Positions 39,164 through 48,251 are shown, numbered from the stretch's first letter. The stretch is DNA of 64,000 nt from Bradyrhizobium sp. AZCC 1610 (GCF_036924515.1 NZ_JAZHRR010000001.1:7101001-7165000); one strand, 5' to 3'. Notes: a model not told the origin generated them from the sequence alone. Numbers and translations: made by a program.

Positions 39164-40420
39164 ATGTCCCTCCCCTCCTCAGTCGATGTCGCCATCATCG
39201 GTGCCGGCGCCGCGGGCCTTGGCGCTGCGAATGCGCTGAAGAATTCCGGCCTCTCCGTCCTCGTGCTGGAAGCGCGCGACCGCGTCGGCGGCCGGGCGCA
39301 CACCATCATGGCCTCGCCTGACGTCACCTTCGACGTCGGCTGCGGCTGGCTGCATTCGGCAGACGAGAATTCCTTCGTCGCACTCGCCGAGCAGCTCGGC
39401 TTCGAGATCAACCGGTCGTTGCCGCCCTGGGACGAACGCGCCTATGGCAAGGCGTTTCCACAAGACGACCGCGACGACTTCATGCGCGCGCTCAATGCCT
39501 TCTATGACCGCGCCGAGCAGGGTGCGGTGGCAGCTGCGAAGACCGGCCGCGACTGCGCCGCCAGCCTCTATCTCGAACCCGGCAATCGCTGGAATCCGAT
39601 GATCGATGCGATCTCGACCTACGTCAACGGCTGCGAGCTCGATCAGGTCTCCACTCTCGACATGGACGCCTATGAGGACACCGACATCCACTGGCGCATC
39701 CGCCGCGGCTACGGTGCGCTGATTGCCGCCTATGGCGCGACATGTCCGACCGCGCTCAATTGCAAGGTAACGCTGATCGATCATTCGGCAAAACGCGTCC
39801 GCATCGAGACCTCGCAGGGCGCGCTGACGGCCGACAAGGTCATCGTCACCGTGCCGACCAGCCTGATCGCCGACGGGACGATCCGCTTTCACCCGCCCTT
39901 GCCGGCAAAAGTCGACGCCGCCCGCGGCCTGCCGCTTGGCCTCGCCGACAAGGTGACGCTCGCGCTTGACGAGCCGGAGGCACTGCCGACCGAGGGCAAT
40001 CTGCGCGCCGCCACCATGCGCACCGAAATGGGCACGTATCATTTGCGCCCGTTCGGCCAGCCCTGCATCGAAGGTTTTTTCGGCGGCCGTTTCGCGCAAG
40101 CGCTGGAAGACGCCGGCCCCGGCTCGCTCGCGGCCGAGAGCATCAACGAGATCGTCTCAATCCTCGGCAACGATTTTCGCCGCAAGCTGAAGCCGCTCGC
40201 GGAATCGCGCTGGGCTCATGACCCCTTCGCGCGAGGCTCGTATTCGCATGCGCTGCCGGGCCACGCAGGAGATCGCGAAGTGCTCGCCGCGCCGGTCGAT
40301 GGACGGCTGTTCTTTGCGGGAGAAGCTACCTCGCCGGAATTTTTCTCGACGGCGCATGGCGCGAGGGACAGCGGAGAGCGGGCGGCGCAGGAAGTTATGG
40401 CTTCGCTCGCGAGCGAGTAG
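39164..40420 (+). CDS. FAD-dependent flavin amine oxidase family protein
   Basis: The product is 418 aa from the ATG at 39164. The FAD-binding start is VAIIGAGAAGLGAANALKNS, then VLEARDRVGGRAHTI. The C-terminal FAD region is GRLFFAGEATSPEFFSTAHG followed by ARDSGERAA, all typical of the monoamine/polyamine oxidase family. The substrate is unknown. The frame extends to 39092 inside the repeat but is not needed. Confidence 0.88.
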   Translation: MSLPSSVDVAIIGAGAAGLGAANALKNSGLSVLVLEARDRVGGRAHTIMASPDVTFDVGCGWLHSADENSFVALAEQLGFEINRSLPPWDERAYGKAFPQDDRDDFMRALNAFYDRAEQGAVAAAKTGRDCAASLYLEPGNRWNPMIDAISTYVNGCELDQVSTLDMDAYEDTDIHWRIRRGYGALIAAYGATCPTALNCKVTLIDHSAKRVRIETSQGALTADKVIVTVPTSLIADGTIRFHPPLPAKVDAARGLPLGLADKVTLALDEPEALPTEGNLRAATMRTEMGTYHLRPFGQPCIEGFFGGRFAQALEDAGPGSLAAESINEIVSILGNDFRRKLKPLAESRWAHDPFARGSYSHALPGHAGDREVLAAPVDGRLFFAGEATSPEFFSTAHGARDSGERAAQEVMASLASE

Positions 40421-40434
40421 CTCACGTTCCCGGA

Positions 40435-41589
40435 TCAGCCGCACACGGCGAGCACGGCATTCTTGAAAGCGTGGTACTCGGTCTGGAGATCGACGTCACT
40501 GGCGGCCGAATAGGGCGGCTGCGGCTGACACGACAGCGTGACGATGACGGCCTTGTCCTTCCGATTGACGTAGAGCGATTGACCGGCAAAACCGACGGCA
40601 ACCATCGAACCGTCCGGATCGAGCCACCAACTGTAACCATATCCCGTCGCTCCGTAGCGATTGGTTGCTGGGTCGAGGACGAATGCCGGGCGTCCTGCAT
40701 GTTCGACCCAGTCGGGCGGGAGGACAGGCGTGCTATCGATAACGCCGTTGCGCAGAAGAAAGACGCCGAAGCGGCCGAAATCCCGCAGCGCGATCCCAGC
40801 GCGGCTGCCGCCGATCTCCTGCCCATCTTCGGATTCCAGCGTATAGAACGCGTCGAACTCCATACCCAGGCGGGACCAGATCATCTCGGACATGTAGTCG
40901 GCCAGGGTTTTTCCCGTGGCCGCCGATATCAAGCTGCCGAGGATGTAGGTATCGCCGGTATTGTAATTGAATTGACTGCCAGGCCGATGTTCGGCTTTCA
41001 AACTCCGCATCAGCGCCAGAACGCCTCCCGGAACCTTGTCACCAAGCGATTTGCTGTAACGATTAACGTCTGAATTCCGATCCGTGTAGTCCTCATTCCA
41101 GTGCACACCCGAAGACATGGTGATCAGGTTGCGAATGGTTACCGCGTCATAGGCGCAGCCGCGCAGCGCCGGGATATATTTGGACACCGCGTCGTCCAGG
41201 CTTGAGATCGTCCCCTGCTGCAGGGCGGCGCCAACCAAAGTCGCCGTCAGCGACTTGATCATCGACATCGATGACCAGCGTACGTTCTCCTCCAATCCGA
41301 GAGAGTAGCGCTCCAGCACAATCTTTTCGTGGCTGATGACGAGCAGCCCCGCGACGTTGGCGCGATCCATGTACGCGTCAACGCCATGGACCTCTTGCCC
41401 CGCTTGATAGCGGGGCGAAATCTCCTGTCCGCGCTCCAGTTGCAGAACCGAATTGCCTCGGCGGATCGTCCGCGTCGCAAACATCCGATCCACATTCCGG
41501 TAGGCGTGGGCCTGCGCCGTCGGCGAAAGCAGCAGGAAGTCTTCACCCTTCGGCACATGCAGTTTTGGATACGCAACGGCACCTGTCAT
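40435..41589 (-). CDS. Serine hydrolase, class C beta-lactamase / DD-peptidase family
   Basis: The product is 384 aa. The catalytic S-x-x-K is in RWSSMSMIKSLTATLVG (S-M-I-K), and the Y-x-N triad is in SQFNYNTGDTYILGS. AVGFAGQSLYVNRKD fills the third-motif position. No signal peptide is seen, so it is likely a cytoplasmic esterase or peptidase rather than a true beta-lactamase. It forms the right flank of a less GC-rich patch together with the HNH nuclease just upstream on the same strand (6-nt gap), and could be co-transcribed with it. Confidence 0.82.
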   Translation of the reverse strand: MTGAVAYPKLHVPKGEDFLLLSPTAQAHAYRNVDRMFATRTIRRGNSVLQLERGQEISPRYQAGQEVHGVDAYMDRANVAGLLVISHEKIVLERYSLGLEENVRWSSMSMIKSLTATLVGAALQQGTISSLDDAVSKYIPALRGCAYDAVTIRNLITMSSGVHWNEDYTDRNSDVNRYSKSLGDKVPGGVLALMRSLKAEHRPGSQFNYNTGDTYILGSLISAATGKTLADYMSEMIWSRLGMEFDAFYTLESEDGQEIGGSRAGIALRDFGRFGVFLLRNGVIDSTPVLPPDWVEHAGRPAFVLDPATNRYGATGYGYSWWLDPDGSMVAVGFAGQSLYVNRKDKAVIVTLSCQPQPPYSAASDVDLQTEYHAFKNAVLAVCG

Positions 41590-41595
41590 ACGGCA

Positions 41596-42498
41596 CTAAC
41601 CCTTGAAAACCTTGTCCCTATGAAACTTCAAATAATGTGCATTCGGATAGAGGGCTTCATCTTCGGGTAGATTGATTGATCCGTTTTGATTCAGAAGACG
41701 AGCCGCATCTTCGGGAACATGATTCGTGGCGACCAGAATCTTGTAATCATCACCGATCGAAATGAGACCTCGATCAAACATCCAATGCACCGTTCCAGAC
41801 AAAGCTAGTCCATTTCGAACAGAGTCCGGCCCCTTTGAAGTCACAGGCTGAATGTGCGCAGCCTGCACTTCGGGTCGACCACCTCCATTGATCAATCGCA
41901 ATCCCGTCATGGCGCATCTATTCGAATAAGCAGAACGCACATTGTGCATGAAAGATCTTTCCCGAAATGGACGGGAAACAAGCATTTCGACCATTGGACG
42001 TTCGAATACTTCTGGAGGCTCAGAGAATCCAGGCAATATAGCTTCGGTCGAAAGCGCTTCGACAAGAACTGGAGCAAATCCAGACTTCAAAATTCGATCG
42101 AACTCTGCATCCGGAATAAGACGCACAGCGCGGCCAAACGCACCTTTGTTGGTGGTGCCATCGTCCTTTTCGAGAGCACTCTCGTAATATTGTCCGCCCT
42201 CCTGAAAAGGAACCGGTGTGTCAAAGTCCAAATAAGTGGTGCGATCAATGATTGCGAAGTAATGGTTTGGCATGTCGGTGTCTTCGATCACCGACATAAC
42301 CCGGGCTGCGCCAAAATAGGATTGACGACCGCCACGACTTGAAAGCTCTGCACTAGACCTTCGCGGCTCATAGTAGACTATGTAATCGCCCAGGGTCTGC
42401 TGAACATGGTTCAAATAGGTACGCGGAAAATGATATCGATCCTCAGGCAAATCTTTGTAGCTCGGAGTAACCTTAGTGGTGAAGACTGCTTTGGTCAT
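41596..42498 (-). CDS. HNH endonuclease (COG3440-type predicted restriction nuclease)
   Basis: The product is 300 aa from the ATG at 42498; the frame is open to 42540. The C-terminal HNH domain is visible: SNRCAMTGLRLINGGGRPEV then QAAHIQPVTSKGPDSVRNGL and ALSGTVHWMFDRGLISI, with the metal and catalytic His residues. The N-terminal ~190 residues (YHFPRTYLNHVQQTLGDYIV, YESALEKDDG) resemble the recognition part of such predicted restriction nucleases. Base composition is visibly less GC-rich than in neighbouring genes, suggesting horizontal origin. It lies next to a broken Mrr-type nuclease; no methyltransferase partner is present. Confidence 0.8.
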   Translation of the reverse strand: MTKAVFTTKVTPSYKDLPEDRYHFPRTYLNHVQQTLGDYIVYYEPRRSSAELSSRGGRQSYFGAARVMSVIEDTDMPNHYFAIIDRTTYLDFDTPVPFQEGGQYYESALEKDDGTTNKGAFGRAVRLIPDAEFDRILKSGFAPVLVEALSTEAILPGFSEPPEVFERPMVEMLVSRPFRERSFMHNVRSAYSNRCAMTGLRLINGGGRPEVQAAHIQPVTSKGPDSVRNGLALSGTVHWMFDRGLISIGDDYKILVATNHVPEDAARLLNQNGSINLPEDEALYPNAHYLKFHRDKVFKG

Positions 42499-42764
42499 AC
42501 TCAAAGGCCTACGACGGCTCGTCGTCCCAATCTGCCTCAACCTAGAGCAGCCTTGACTTCTTGGATAGCTACCAACGTCTCGAACTGTCCTACTCCATCA
42601 CCCCTCGTCCGCACATCCGCATCCGGTAGGGACGCGGGACAGCGGCGAGAAGGCAGTAGGGGAAGTGTTGAGTGTCGACGTGAAGCAATGACGGATCACT
42701 CCATCACCAGCCGCATTAAAGCCGCGCTCGCGGGCCGAGTACTTCAATCCAAAATCGTCCTGTC

Positions 42765-43556
42765 CTAGAATTCCAGGAACACGTGCTGCTCCACCAACAC
42801 GTGCTCGACGTTCCGGATCGAGACGCCGATCTTTAGGCTTTTCAAAAGCGCACACAGGGTTTCGCCGTCGACCAGATCGATCGCGGGCGCGCCATCCCTG
42901 GTGGCCTCTTTCCGCGCGTCGGTGGAGAACGTTCCGGTCGTCATGACCAGTCCCTTGTCTGCCCTGCCAACCATCGCCCCGCGGAAATCCCTGATCACTG
43001 ACGCGCCGACTGATCCTTGTCCACCGCTTGCATTGAAAGAAGACGTGAAACGATAAAAGATTCAGGCGAAGCACGCCGATGCCGTCGATTCCCCCATCCC
43101 CGCTTCGTCCGGTGACATCGACCTTGATGAACCCGGAGTCTTTCAAGATCCTCTGACACAGGCGCTCGAATGCCGACGGTTTCATCTTGAGAAGACACTC
43201 CAGCAGCCGATCCTGCCACGGAATTTCGAACGCCGAATAAGCCGGTGTTGCCCGATCATGCCCGGCCGTGCTCTGCGCCGTCTCGTTTCGCTCTTCGCGC
43301 CGGTCGCGGTGCGGTGCGGCCACCTCGATCTGGCCCGGAACGATCGAGATTTCCGAGGCGGAAATCGAGAGATCAGGCGCAACGTGCCAAGACTTGCGGT
43401 TATTCGTTTCGGGTCTCAGTTGTTCCGGGCCGGCTGGCCCGACAGCGTCATCTTTTCCCAACTCCTCCAACACTTTTCACCCATTGCTTGGTTTCGTATC
43501 AGGTAAGTCGGAGCAAGATGTTGCTCGGAGAAGGAAAGGTCCTCATTCAAAAGCCA
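42765..43556 (-). pseudogene. Mrr-type restriction endonuclease, frameshifted
   Basis: The longest piece starts at a GTG at 43473. It contains ECLLKMKPSAFERLCQRIL and the nuclease core RSGDGGIDGIGVLRLN with FHVFFQCKRW, i.e. the D...Q-x-K residues of Mrr. Just after QCKRWTR (near 43010) the reading moves to another frame, where it continues SVIRDFRGAMVGRADKGLVM through VDGETLCALLKSLKIGV to a stop at 42765, consistent with one inserted base. Upstream of 43473 the matching N-terminal reading (NEDLSFSEQHLAPTYLIRNQ, then AMGEK) is in yet another frame, consistent with loss of an A from an A-run. Either it is dead or the sequence has errors. Confidence 0.75.
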
Positions 43557-43663
43557 TCAAGCAATTCTAGCCCGATTACCTGAGGTAGTGCAATAATACC
43601 GTATCAACTTCGGTCTGTTTTCATCAAGAACTACCGATCGGCGTGTAACCGTTGGCGCTGAGG

Positions 43664-44071
43664 CTATTCCAGCACCCTCGCGCGCATATCTGCATCTGGC
43701 ACGAAGCACGCATCAAATTTTCCGAAAATCCGGTAGCGATTACGGGCGACGAGGCTGTAGACGGTATCGCGCAGCGGTTTCGGCGCAACGAACAGTGCGC
43801 GTGTCCATCGCCAGCCCGGCAGTGCACCCAGCACCATCAGCGCGGCATCGGATTTGAAGTGAGCGACGCCGCCATGAATGACCGCATTGGTATCGGGATC
43901 GTTTGGATCGATGCCAAAAGCCTGTGCCAGCCTTGTGCCGTAAGGCGACTGGATCGCGGTGAAGCGAAACCGCGCCGCCGCGTCGCGCGTGGCCACGAAG
44001 CGGACCCAGCGCGAGCAGAAGACGCAGACGCCGTCATAGAGGATCACGTCATCGTCGGGCCATTGCGTCAT
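43664..44071 (-). CDS. DCC-family thiol-disulfide oxidoreductase-like protein (DUF393)
   Basis: The product is 135 aa. The family signature is ILYDGVCVFCSRWVRFVATR, with D-G-x-C-x-x-C, then FTAIQSPYGTRLAQAFGIDP and SDAALMVLGALPGWRWTRAL. DCC proteins are thioredoxin-fold redox proteins of uncertain substrate. It is the last gene of a four-gene minus-strand operon, 24 nt after the epimerase-DoxX gene. Confidence 0.87.
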   Translation of the reverse strand: MTQWPDDDVILYDGVCVFCSRWVRFVATRDAAARFRFTAIQSPYGTRLAQAFGIDPNDPDTNAVIHGGVAHFKSDAALMVLGALPGWRWTRALFVAPKPLRDTVYSLVARNRYRIFGKFDACFVPDADMRARVLE

Positions 44072-44095
44072 GGGCTTGGGGTCATGGATTTGGGG

Positions 44096-45415
44096 TCATC
44101 GGTTGTCCAGGGTCAGCAGCGCCACCAGCATCAGCACGATGGCGGGGCAGGTCTTCACCAGCGCGCCGAGCGGCTCGATCCAAAGGTCCGGCGTCAGGAT
44201 CGCCGCACCGACCATGTAGCCGAGCGATGCGATGATACCCGCGATCAGGCCAAATGCCGAGGTGCGGCGGAACGCAATCAGCGCGCCGATGCCCATATCC
44301 ATCAGGCTGGTGCCGACGGTGATGGGGCCGACGAGCGCCGGCGGAAAGCCGTGACTGCTCAGGATTCCCGCCGCCGCGTCATAGGAAATCACCAGCGCAA
44401 TAAAGCCTGAGACGACCCAGAACAGCACGAGGCTTGCGATGACAAGCGCCTTGATCGGAAACAGCCGGGCAAACCATTTGTCCTGGATGGTCGCCGGGCG
44501 TTTTCCAGCCGTCTGTTCGATGCGCTTCGGCACGATGCCGGTCGCTGCCATCCAGTCGGCGGGATCGCCGCTGACGCCGCGGCGCAGCTCCGCGATCGCG
44601 GTGGTTCGCATCGGCGGCATCCAGCCGAACTGGTTCGCGAGATCGCCGAGCCTGGCGCCGAGATCGAGCAGGAACATCGGCATGACGATGCGCCACCATC
44701 TGCCGGTGCCGAACACCTCGCGGAACTGATCGATCACGTCACCGAGCGTGACCGGCTGCTCCTGCATCAGGTCCCATGTCACGGCGTTCGCCTCGCCAGG
44801 ATCGCGCGCGGCAAGCCAGGCGATGGTCGCGGCAATGTCCTCCATGGCGACCGGCTGGAATGGCGCAGCCCGTTCGGCGGCCGGGAGATCGAGCGGAAAC
44901 GCCGCCAGTGAGCGCACCATGGCGCTGCCGCCATAGGCCGCAAGCGCCACCACAAAGCCCGGCCGCAGGATCGTGAACGCAACGCCGGATTCCGCGATCA
45001 GCCGCTCGGCCTCGCGTTTGGTGGTGCTGAAGGCGGTTCGGTCGGTCTCGGCCGTGCCGGGAATCGAGATATGCACCAGCCGGATCGCGCGGTCGCTTTC
45101 GCGGATCGCCTGCAACAACCGCACGACGAAATCGCGATGCACGGCGGCGGTGTCGCTGCCGGGGCCGTCCTGAAGCACGCCGAGGCAATTGACGACGACA
45201 TCGATGCGGTGATCACGCAGCAGCCGCGCCAGCGCTGCCGCTTCCATCGACATGACCGGCAGTTCGAGATCGAGCGGGCCGCTCTTCTGCGAGGCGGACA
45301 ATCTTCTGGCAACGCCCACCACAGAAAATCCCCGGGTGCGCAGATCGTCGGTAACAAAGCGGCCGATCAGACCGGATGCGCCGAGCACGAGGATTTTTCG
45401 GTTACCGGCGCGCAT
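44096..45415 (-). CDS. NAD(P)-dependent epimerase domain fused to DoxX-like membrane domain
   Basis: The product is 439 aa. Residues 1 to about 290 are an atypical SDR (NmrA-like): ILVLGASGLIGRFVTDDL, VVNCLGVLQDGPGSD, HISIPGT, then STTKREAERLIAESGV. There is no YxxxK, so it may be a binding rather than a catalytic domain. Residues about 320-439 hold four hydrophobic helices (ALVIASLVLFWVVSGFIALV, VGTSLMDMGIGALIAF, FGLIAGIIASLGYMVGAAIL, CPAIVLMLVALLTL), a DoxX-like layout. The gene begins 6 nt after the DUF2269 gene. Confidence 0.82.
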   Translation of the reverse strand: MRAGNRKILVLGASGLIGRFVTDDLRTRGFSVVGVARRLSASQKSGPLDLELPVMSMEAAALARLLRDHRIDVVVNCLGVLQDGPGSDTAAVHRDFVVRLLQAIRESDRAIRLVHISIPGTAETDRTAFSTTKREAERLIAESGVAFTILRPGFVVALAAYGGSAMVRSLAAFPLDLPAAERAAPFQPVAMEDIAATIAWLAARDPGEANAVTWDLMQEQPVTLGDVIDQFREVFGTGRWWRIVMPMFLLDLGARLGDLANQFGWMPPMRTTAIAELRRGVSGDPADWMAATGIVPKRIEQTAGKRPATIQDKWFARLFPIKALVIASLVLFWVVSGFIALVISYDAAAGILSSHGFPPALVGPITVGTSLMDMGIGALIAFRRTSAFGLIAGIIASLGYMVGAAILTPDLWIEPLGALVKTCPAIVLMLVALLTLDNR

Positions 45416-45421
45416 GCTTGC

Positions 45422-45889
45422 CTAAAGCGGTTTGGCGATCATCAGCCAGAGAATAGCCATGACAGAGCCAAAACCGGGAATGCCGAACAGAAACCAGCGG
45501 TGGAAAAGTGCGAAATAGCGCGGCGGCAACTTCTGGTTCTGTTCAGCCGCCTTGCGTGCGAGATCGCGCATTTCGATCTGCATGAAGATCACCGGCACCC
45601 AGAACAGCCCCGCAACCGCATAGAGCCCGAGCGAGGTCATCAGCCAGCGCTCGCTCCACGTGGTCGACGACAGCCACATCAGCACGCCGCCACTCACCGG
45701 CTGCAGCAGCACCGCCGTCAGCGTGAACAGCATGTCGGCGATCACGACGGTTTCAGCCGTACGCGCGATGAAGGCCGCGTCCCGGCTGCGATGGGCCATC
45801 AGCATGAAGAAGGCGATACCGGTGCCGGTGCCGAGAATGACGATCGCGCCTGCTACATGCAGATATTTGACGAGGAAATACAGCGTCAT
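45422..45889 (-). CDS. DUF2269-family membrane protein
   Basis: The product is 155 aa with four membrane helices. It starts YFLVKYLHVAGAIVILGTGT, has a conserved His in helix 1, an Arg-rich loop (AHRSRDAAFIART), LQPVSGGVLMWLS, and a late W-x-x-x-I-A-K-P ending. The family is of unknown function and is often found with SDR, DoxX and DCC genes. Its ATG overlaps the stop of the upstream hydrolase by 4 nt, and the next gene starts 6 nt after its stop. Confidence 0.85.
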   Translation of the reverse strand: MTLYFLVKYLHVAGAIVILGTGTGIAFFMLMAHRSRDAAFIARTAETVVIADMLFTLTAVLLQPVSGGVLMWLSSTTWSERWLMTSLGLYAVAGLFWVPVIFMQIEMRDLARKAAEQNQKLPPRYFALFHRWFLFGIPGFGSVMAILWLMIAKPL

Positions 45890-46785
45890 CGCCTGGCCGC
45901 CGGGGTCCGGGATCGCGCCTTCAAGGCGCGATCGAGTTCAGCTCCGGCAAGGCTTACACCGCCTCCGGTTTCCACCAGCCAGTGGCCTTCGCTGCCGTGG
46001 GCCTGGAGCACGCGAAAATCGGCCTTGCCGCCGGCGGCGCGAAACGCATCGACCAGTTGACGCGAGAATGCGGGCGAAAAATAGCTGTCATTGGCAGCCA
46101 CCAGCCAGGTCACCTTTACGCGCGCAGTCTTGCCGAACTCGCCCGCCGCGGCCATCAGCGTATGCGGCGCGCAGACCCGGTTGGGAAAATCATTGGCATG
46201 CCCGCCGCGCCCCGGCGCGAACGCGACGATGGCGGCAACGTCCTTCGGATCTTCACCGGCCAGCGCCAGTGCGCCCCAGGCGCCGGCCGAATGGCCGATC
46301 ACGACCATGCCCTCGGGGCGGATGAAGGATTGCTTGCGTATGAAGCTGGCGGCCGCGGCGATCTCATCCGCCGTGACGCGGCCAGACCTGGCGTAGTCGG
46401 CCTCGTCGCAACCGCCCTGATCCTCCAGATACTTTCCGCCCGTCGCGCCATGGCCCGGACGCTCGGGGACCAGCACGGCAAAACCGCGTGCCACCAGCCA
46501 GCCGGCGAGCGCGCGGTACTCGGGCTGCGGCATCTGCGCCCGTCGCAGCACGTTCTGGGTGGTGGCGTGCGCGATCACGGCCAGCGGAAACGGTCCCTCG
46601 CCGGGCGGCCGAAACAGCACCGCATGCGCCGCGGCGACGGGATCGGGAGAGGGTACCAGCCATTGCTGCAGCCGGTGAGGCTCGCCTTCCGCACCTTGCG
46701 CGCCAGGGGCGGGCTGCGCCGTTGCGGCCTTCACACCGAGCGCGGCAACGAGAACCAGCGCAAAAAGCAGGTTTGGCGGGTGCAT
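45886..46785 (-). CDS. Secreted alpha/beta hydrolase
   Basis: The product is 299 aa from the ATG at 46785; a longer frame to 46833 is open. A signal peptide (MHPPNLLFALVLVAALGVKA, cleavage near A-T-A-Q) leads to an alpha/beta hydrolase: FPLAVIAHATTQNV, VLVPERPGHGATGG, catalytic Ser in MVVIGHSAGAWGALALAG (G-H-S-A-G), Asp likely in VAANDSYFSP and His in GSEGHWLVE. Likely a periplasmic esterase of unknown substrate. First gene of a four-gene operon. Confidence 0.85.
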   Translation of the reverse strand: MHPPNLLFALVLVAALGVKAATAQPAPGAQGAEGEPHRLQQWLVPSPDPVAAAHAVLFRPPGEGPFPLAVIAHATTQNVLRRAQMPQPEYRALAGWLVARGFAVLVPERPGHGATGGKYLEDQGGCDEADYARSGRVTADEIAAAASFIRKQSFIRPEGMVVIGHSAGAWGALALAGEDPKDVAAIVAFAPGRGGHANDFPNRVCAPHTLMAAAGEFGKTARVKVTWLVAANDSYFSPAFSRQLVDAFRAAGGKADFRVLQAHGSEGHWLVETGGGVSLAGAELDRALKARSRTPAARR

Positions 46786-47073
46786 GAACAGGCCTGACAC
46801 AGCCGACGGAGGGGCATTTGCGAAAGTCACCAACAGAATACCGCCGGCGAATCAAATCCAGTACGCTTTTCCGTGAACGGAATTCGCGGAGGCGTTTCCG
46901 CAGGTGATTCTGACAACCATTTCCCCGCATTCATCGGCAAAAACCGGTTAAGGACAGCACCATTGTCCTCTTTCGATACAGAAGAACGTAAAACTGATGC
47001 AGAAAATCCACAGGTTAACCGATAATTAACGATGGACCTTGAAGCCGGCCCGCCGACTTGCTTTGATCAGATC

Positions 47074-47583
47074 ATGAGCACAACCCTGATCGAGGTCCGA
47101 CCGGCCAAGGCTGCAGACGCAGCCGCGGTGGCGTCTACCCATGATGAAGCCTGGCGGTCCGCCTATCAGGGCATCATTCCCGGCGCCGAGCTCGAAAAAC
47201 TCATTAACCGCCGCGGCCCGCAATGGTGGGACAGCGCGATCCGCAAAGGCAGCCGCGTCAGCGTGCTGGTGTTCGGCGACAAGGTCGCGGGCTACGCCAA
47301 TTACGGCCGCAACCGCGCCCGCAGCCTGCATTTCGAGGGCGAGATTTACGAGCTCTATCTGCGGCCGGAATTCCAGGGCCTCGGCTTCGGCCGCCGCCTC
47401 TTCACCGCCGCCCGGCGCGATCTGATGCAGAGCGGGCTGAAGAGCATGGTGATCTGGGCGCTGTCCGACAACGACCCGGCGACGGAATTCTACCGCGCGC
47501 TCGGCGGCCGGATGGTGGCGCGCTCCTCGGAGAAGTTCGGGCCCAAGTCGCTCGATAAAGTCGCTTTCGCCTGGACCAACTGA
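47074..47583 (+). CDS. GNAT-family N-acetyltransferase
   Basis: The product is 169 aa from the ATG at 47074; an ATG at 47032 would add 14 residues, and neither has a strong ribosome site. GNAT fold: [40 protein letters not shown] with the acetyl-CoA loop Q-G-L-G-F-G, and [20 protein letters not shown]. Acceptor unknown. Stands alone upstream of ppa, with a palindromic repeat between. Confidence 0.85.
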   Translation: MSTTLIEVRPAKAADAAAVASTHDEAWRSAYQGIIPGAELEKLINRRGPQWWDSAIRKGSRVSVLVFGDKVAGYANYGRNRARSLHFEGEIYELYLRPEFQGLGFGRRLFTAARRDLMQSGLKSMVIWALSDNDPATEFYRALGGRMVARSSEKFGPKSLDKVAFAWTN

Positions 47584-47592
47584 GTCCTGGCC

Positions 47593-47676
47593 GTCATTGC
47601 CGGGCTTGACCCGGCAATCCATCGTTCCTAAAGCGCCTTTTTCGCGATGGATACGCGGGTCAAGCCCGCGTATGAC
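47593..47676. repeat. Hairpin-rich intergenic repeat, family A copy 3
   Basis: From GTCAT (47593-47597) to ATGAC (47672-47676): TTGCCGGG-CTTGA-CCCGGCAA, then CCATCG...CGATGG, then TACGCGGG-TCAA-GCCCGCGTA. It is the same three-hairpin design as 11067-11138. It lies just upstream of ppa. Confidence 0.87.
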
Positions 47677-47710
47677 GATCGTGTATCAACCATCAGCGAC
47701 GGAGCCTTGC

Positions 47711-48241
47711 ATGCGCATTGACGCCATCCCGATCGGAGTAAATCCGCCGCACGACGTCAACGTCATCATCGAAGTGCCCGTTGGCGGCGAGCCGATCAAA
47801 TATGAAATGGACAAGGAAGCCGGCACGCTGGTGGTCGATCGCTTCCTCTATACGGCGATGCGCTATCCCGGCAATTACGGCTTCATCCCACATACGCTGT
47901 CCGGCGACGGCGACCCCTGCGACGTCTTGGTCGCCAATACCCGCGCGATCGTGCCGGGCGCCGTGATGAGCGTGCGACCGGTCGGCGTGTTGCTGATGGA
48001 AGACGAGGCCGGCGGCGACGAGAAGATCATCGCGGTGCCGTCTTCGAAGCTGACCCAGCGCTACGACAAGGTCAGGACGTACAGCGACCTCCCCGACATC
48101 ACGCTGCAGCAGATCCAGCACTTCTTCGAGCACTACAAGGATCTCGAGAAGGGCAAATGGGTGAAGGTGCTGCGCTGGTGCGGCGCCGAGGACGCCCACC
48201 GGCTGATCCTGGAAGGCATCGAACGGGCGAAGAAGAAGTAG
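47711..48241 (+). CDS. ppa: Inorganic pyrophosphatase (family I)
   Basis: The product is 176 aa. It starts [20 protein letters not shown]. Signature: [20 protein letters not shown] then [20 protein letters not shown], with the D-x-D-P-C-D-V metal ligands, and later [17 protein letters not shown]. It hydrolyses pyrophosphate to drive biosynthesis. Upstream in-frame sequence to 47597 overlaps the repeat and is rejected as coding. Confidence 0.96.
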   Translation: MRIDAIPIGVNPPHDVNVIIEVPVGGEPIKYEMDKEAGTLVVDRFLYTAMRYPGNYGFIPHTLSGDGDPCDVLVANTRAIVPGAVMSVRPVGVLLMEDEAGGDEKIIAVPSSKLTQRYDKVRTYSDLPDITLQQIQHFFEHYKDLEKGKWVKVLRWCGAEDAHRLILEGIERAKKK

Positions 48242-48251
48242 TTCTTCCTTC

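Noticed and set aside
40435..41589. The serine hydrolase as a beta-lactamase resistance gene
   Set aside because: It has the SxxK fold but no signal peptide and no clear KTG motif; esterase or peptidase roles are as likely.
46960..47030. ATCCACAGG-type sequence resembling a DnaA box near 47010
   Set aside because: Only one weak match, no cluster, no AT-rich unwinding region and no replication genes nearby; not an origin.
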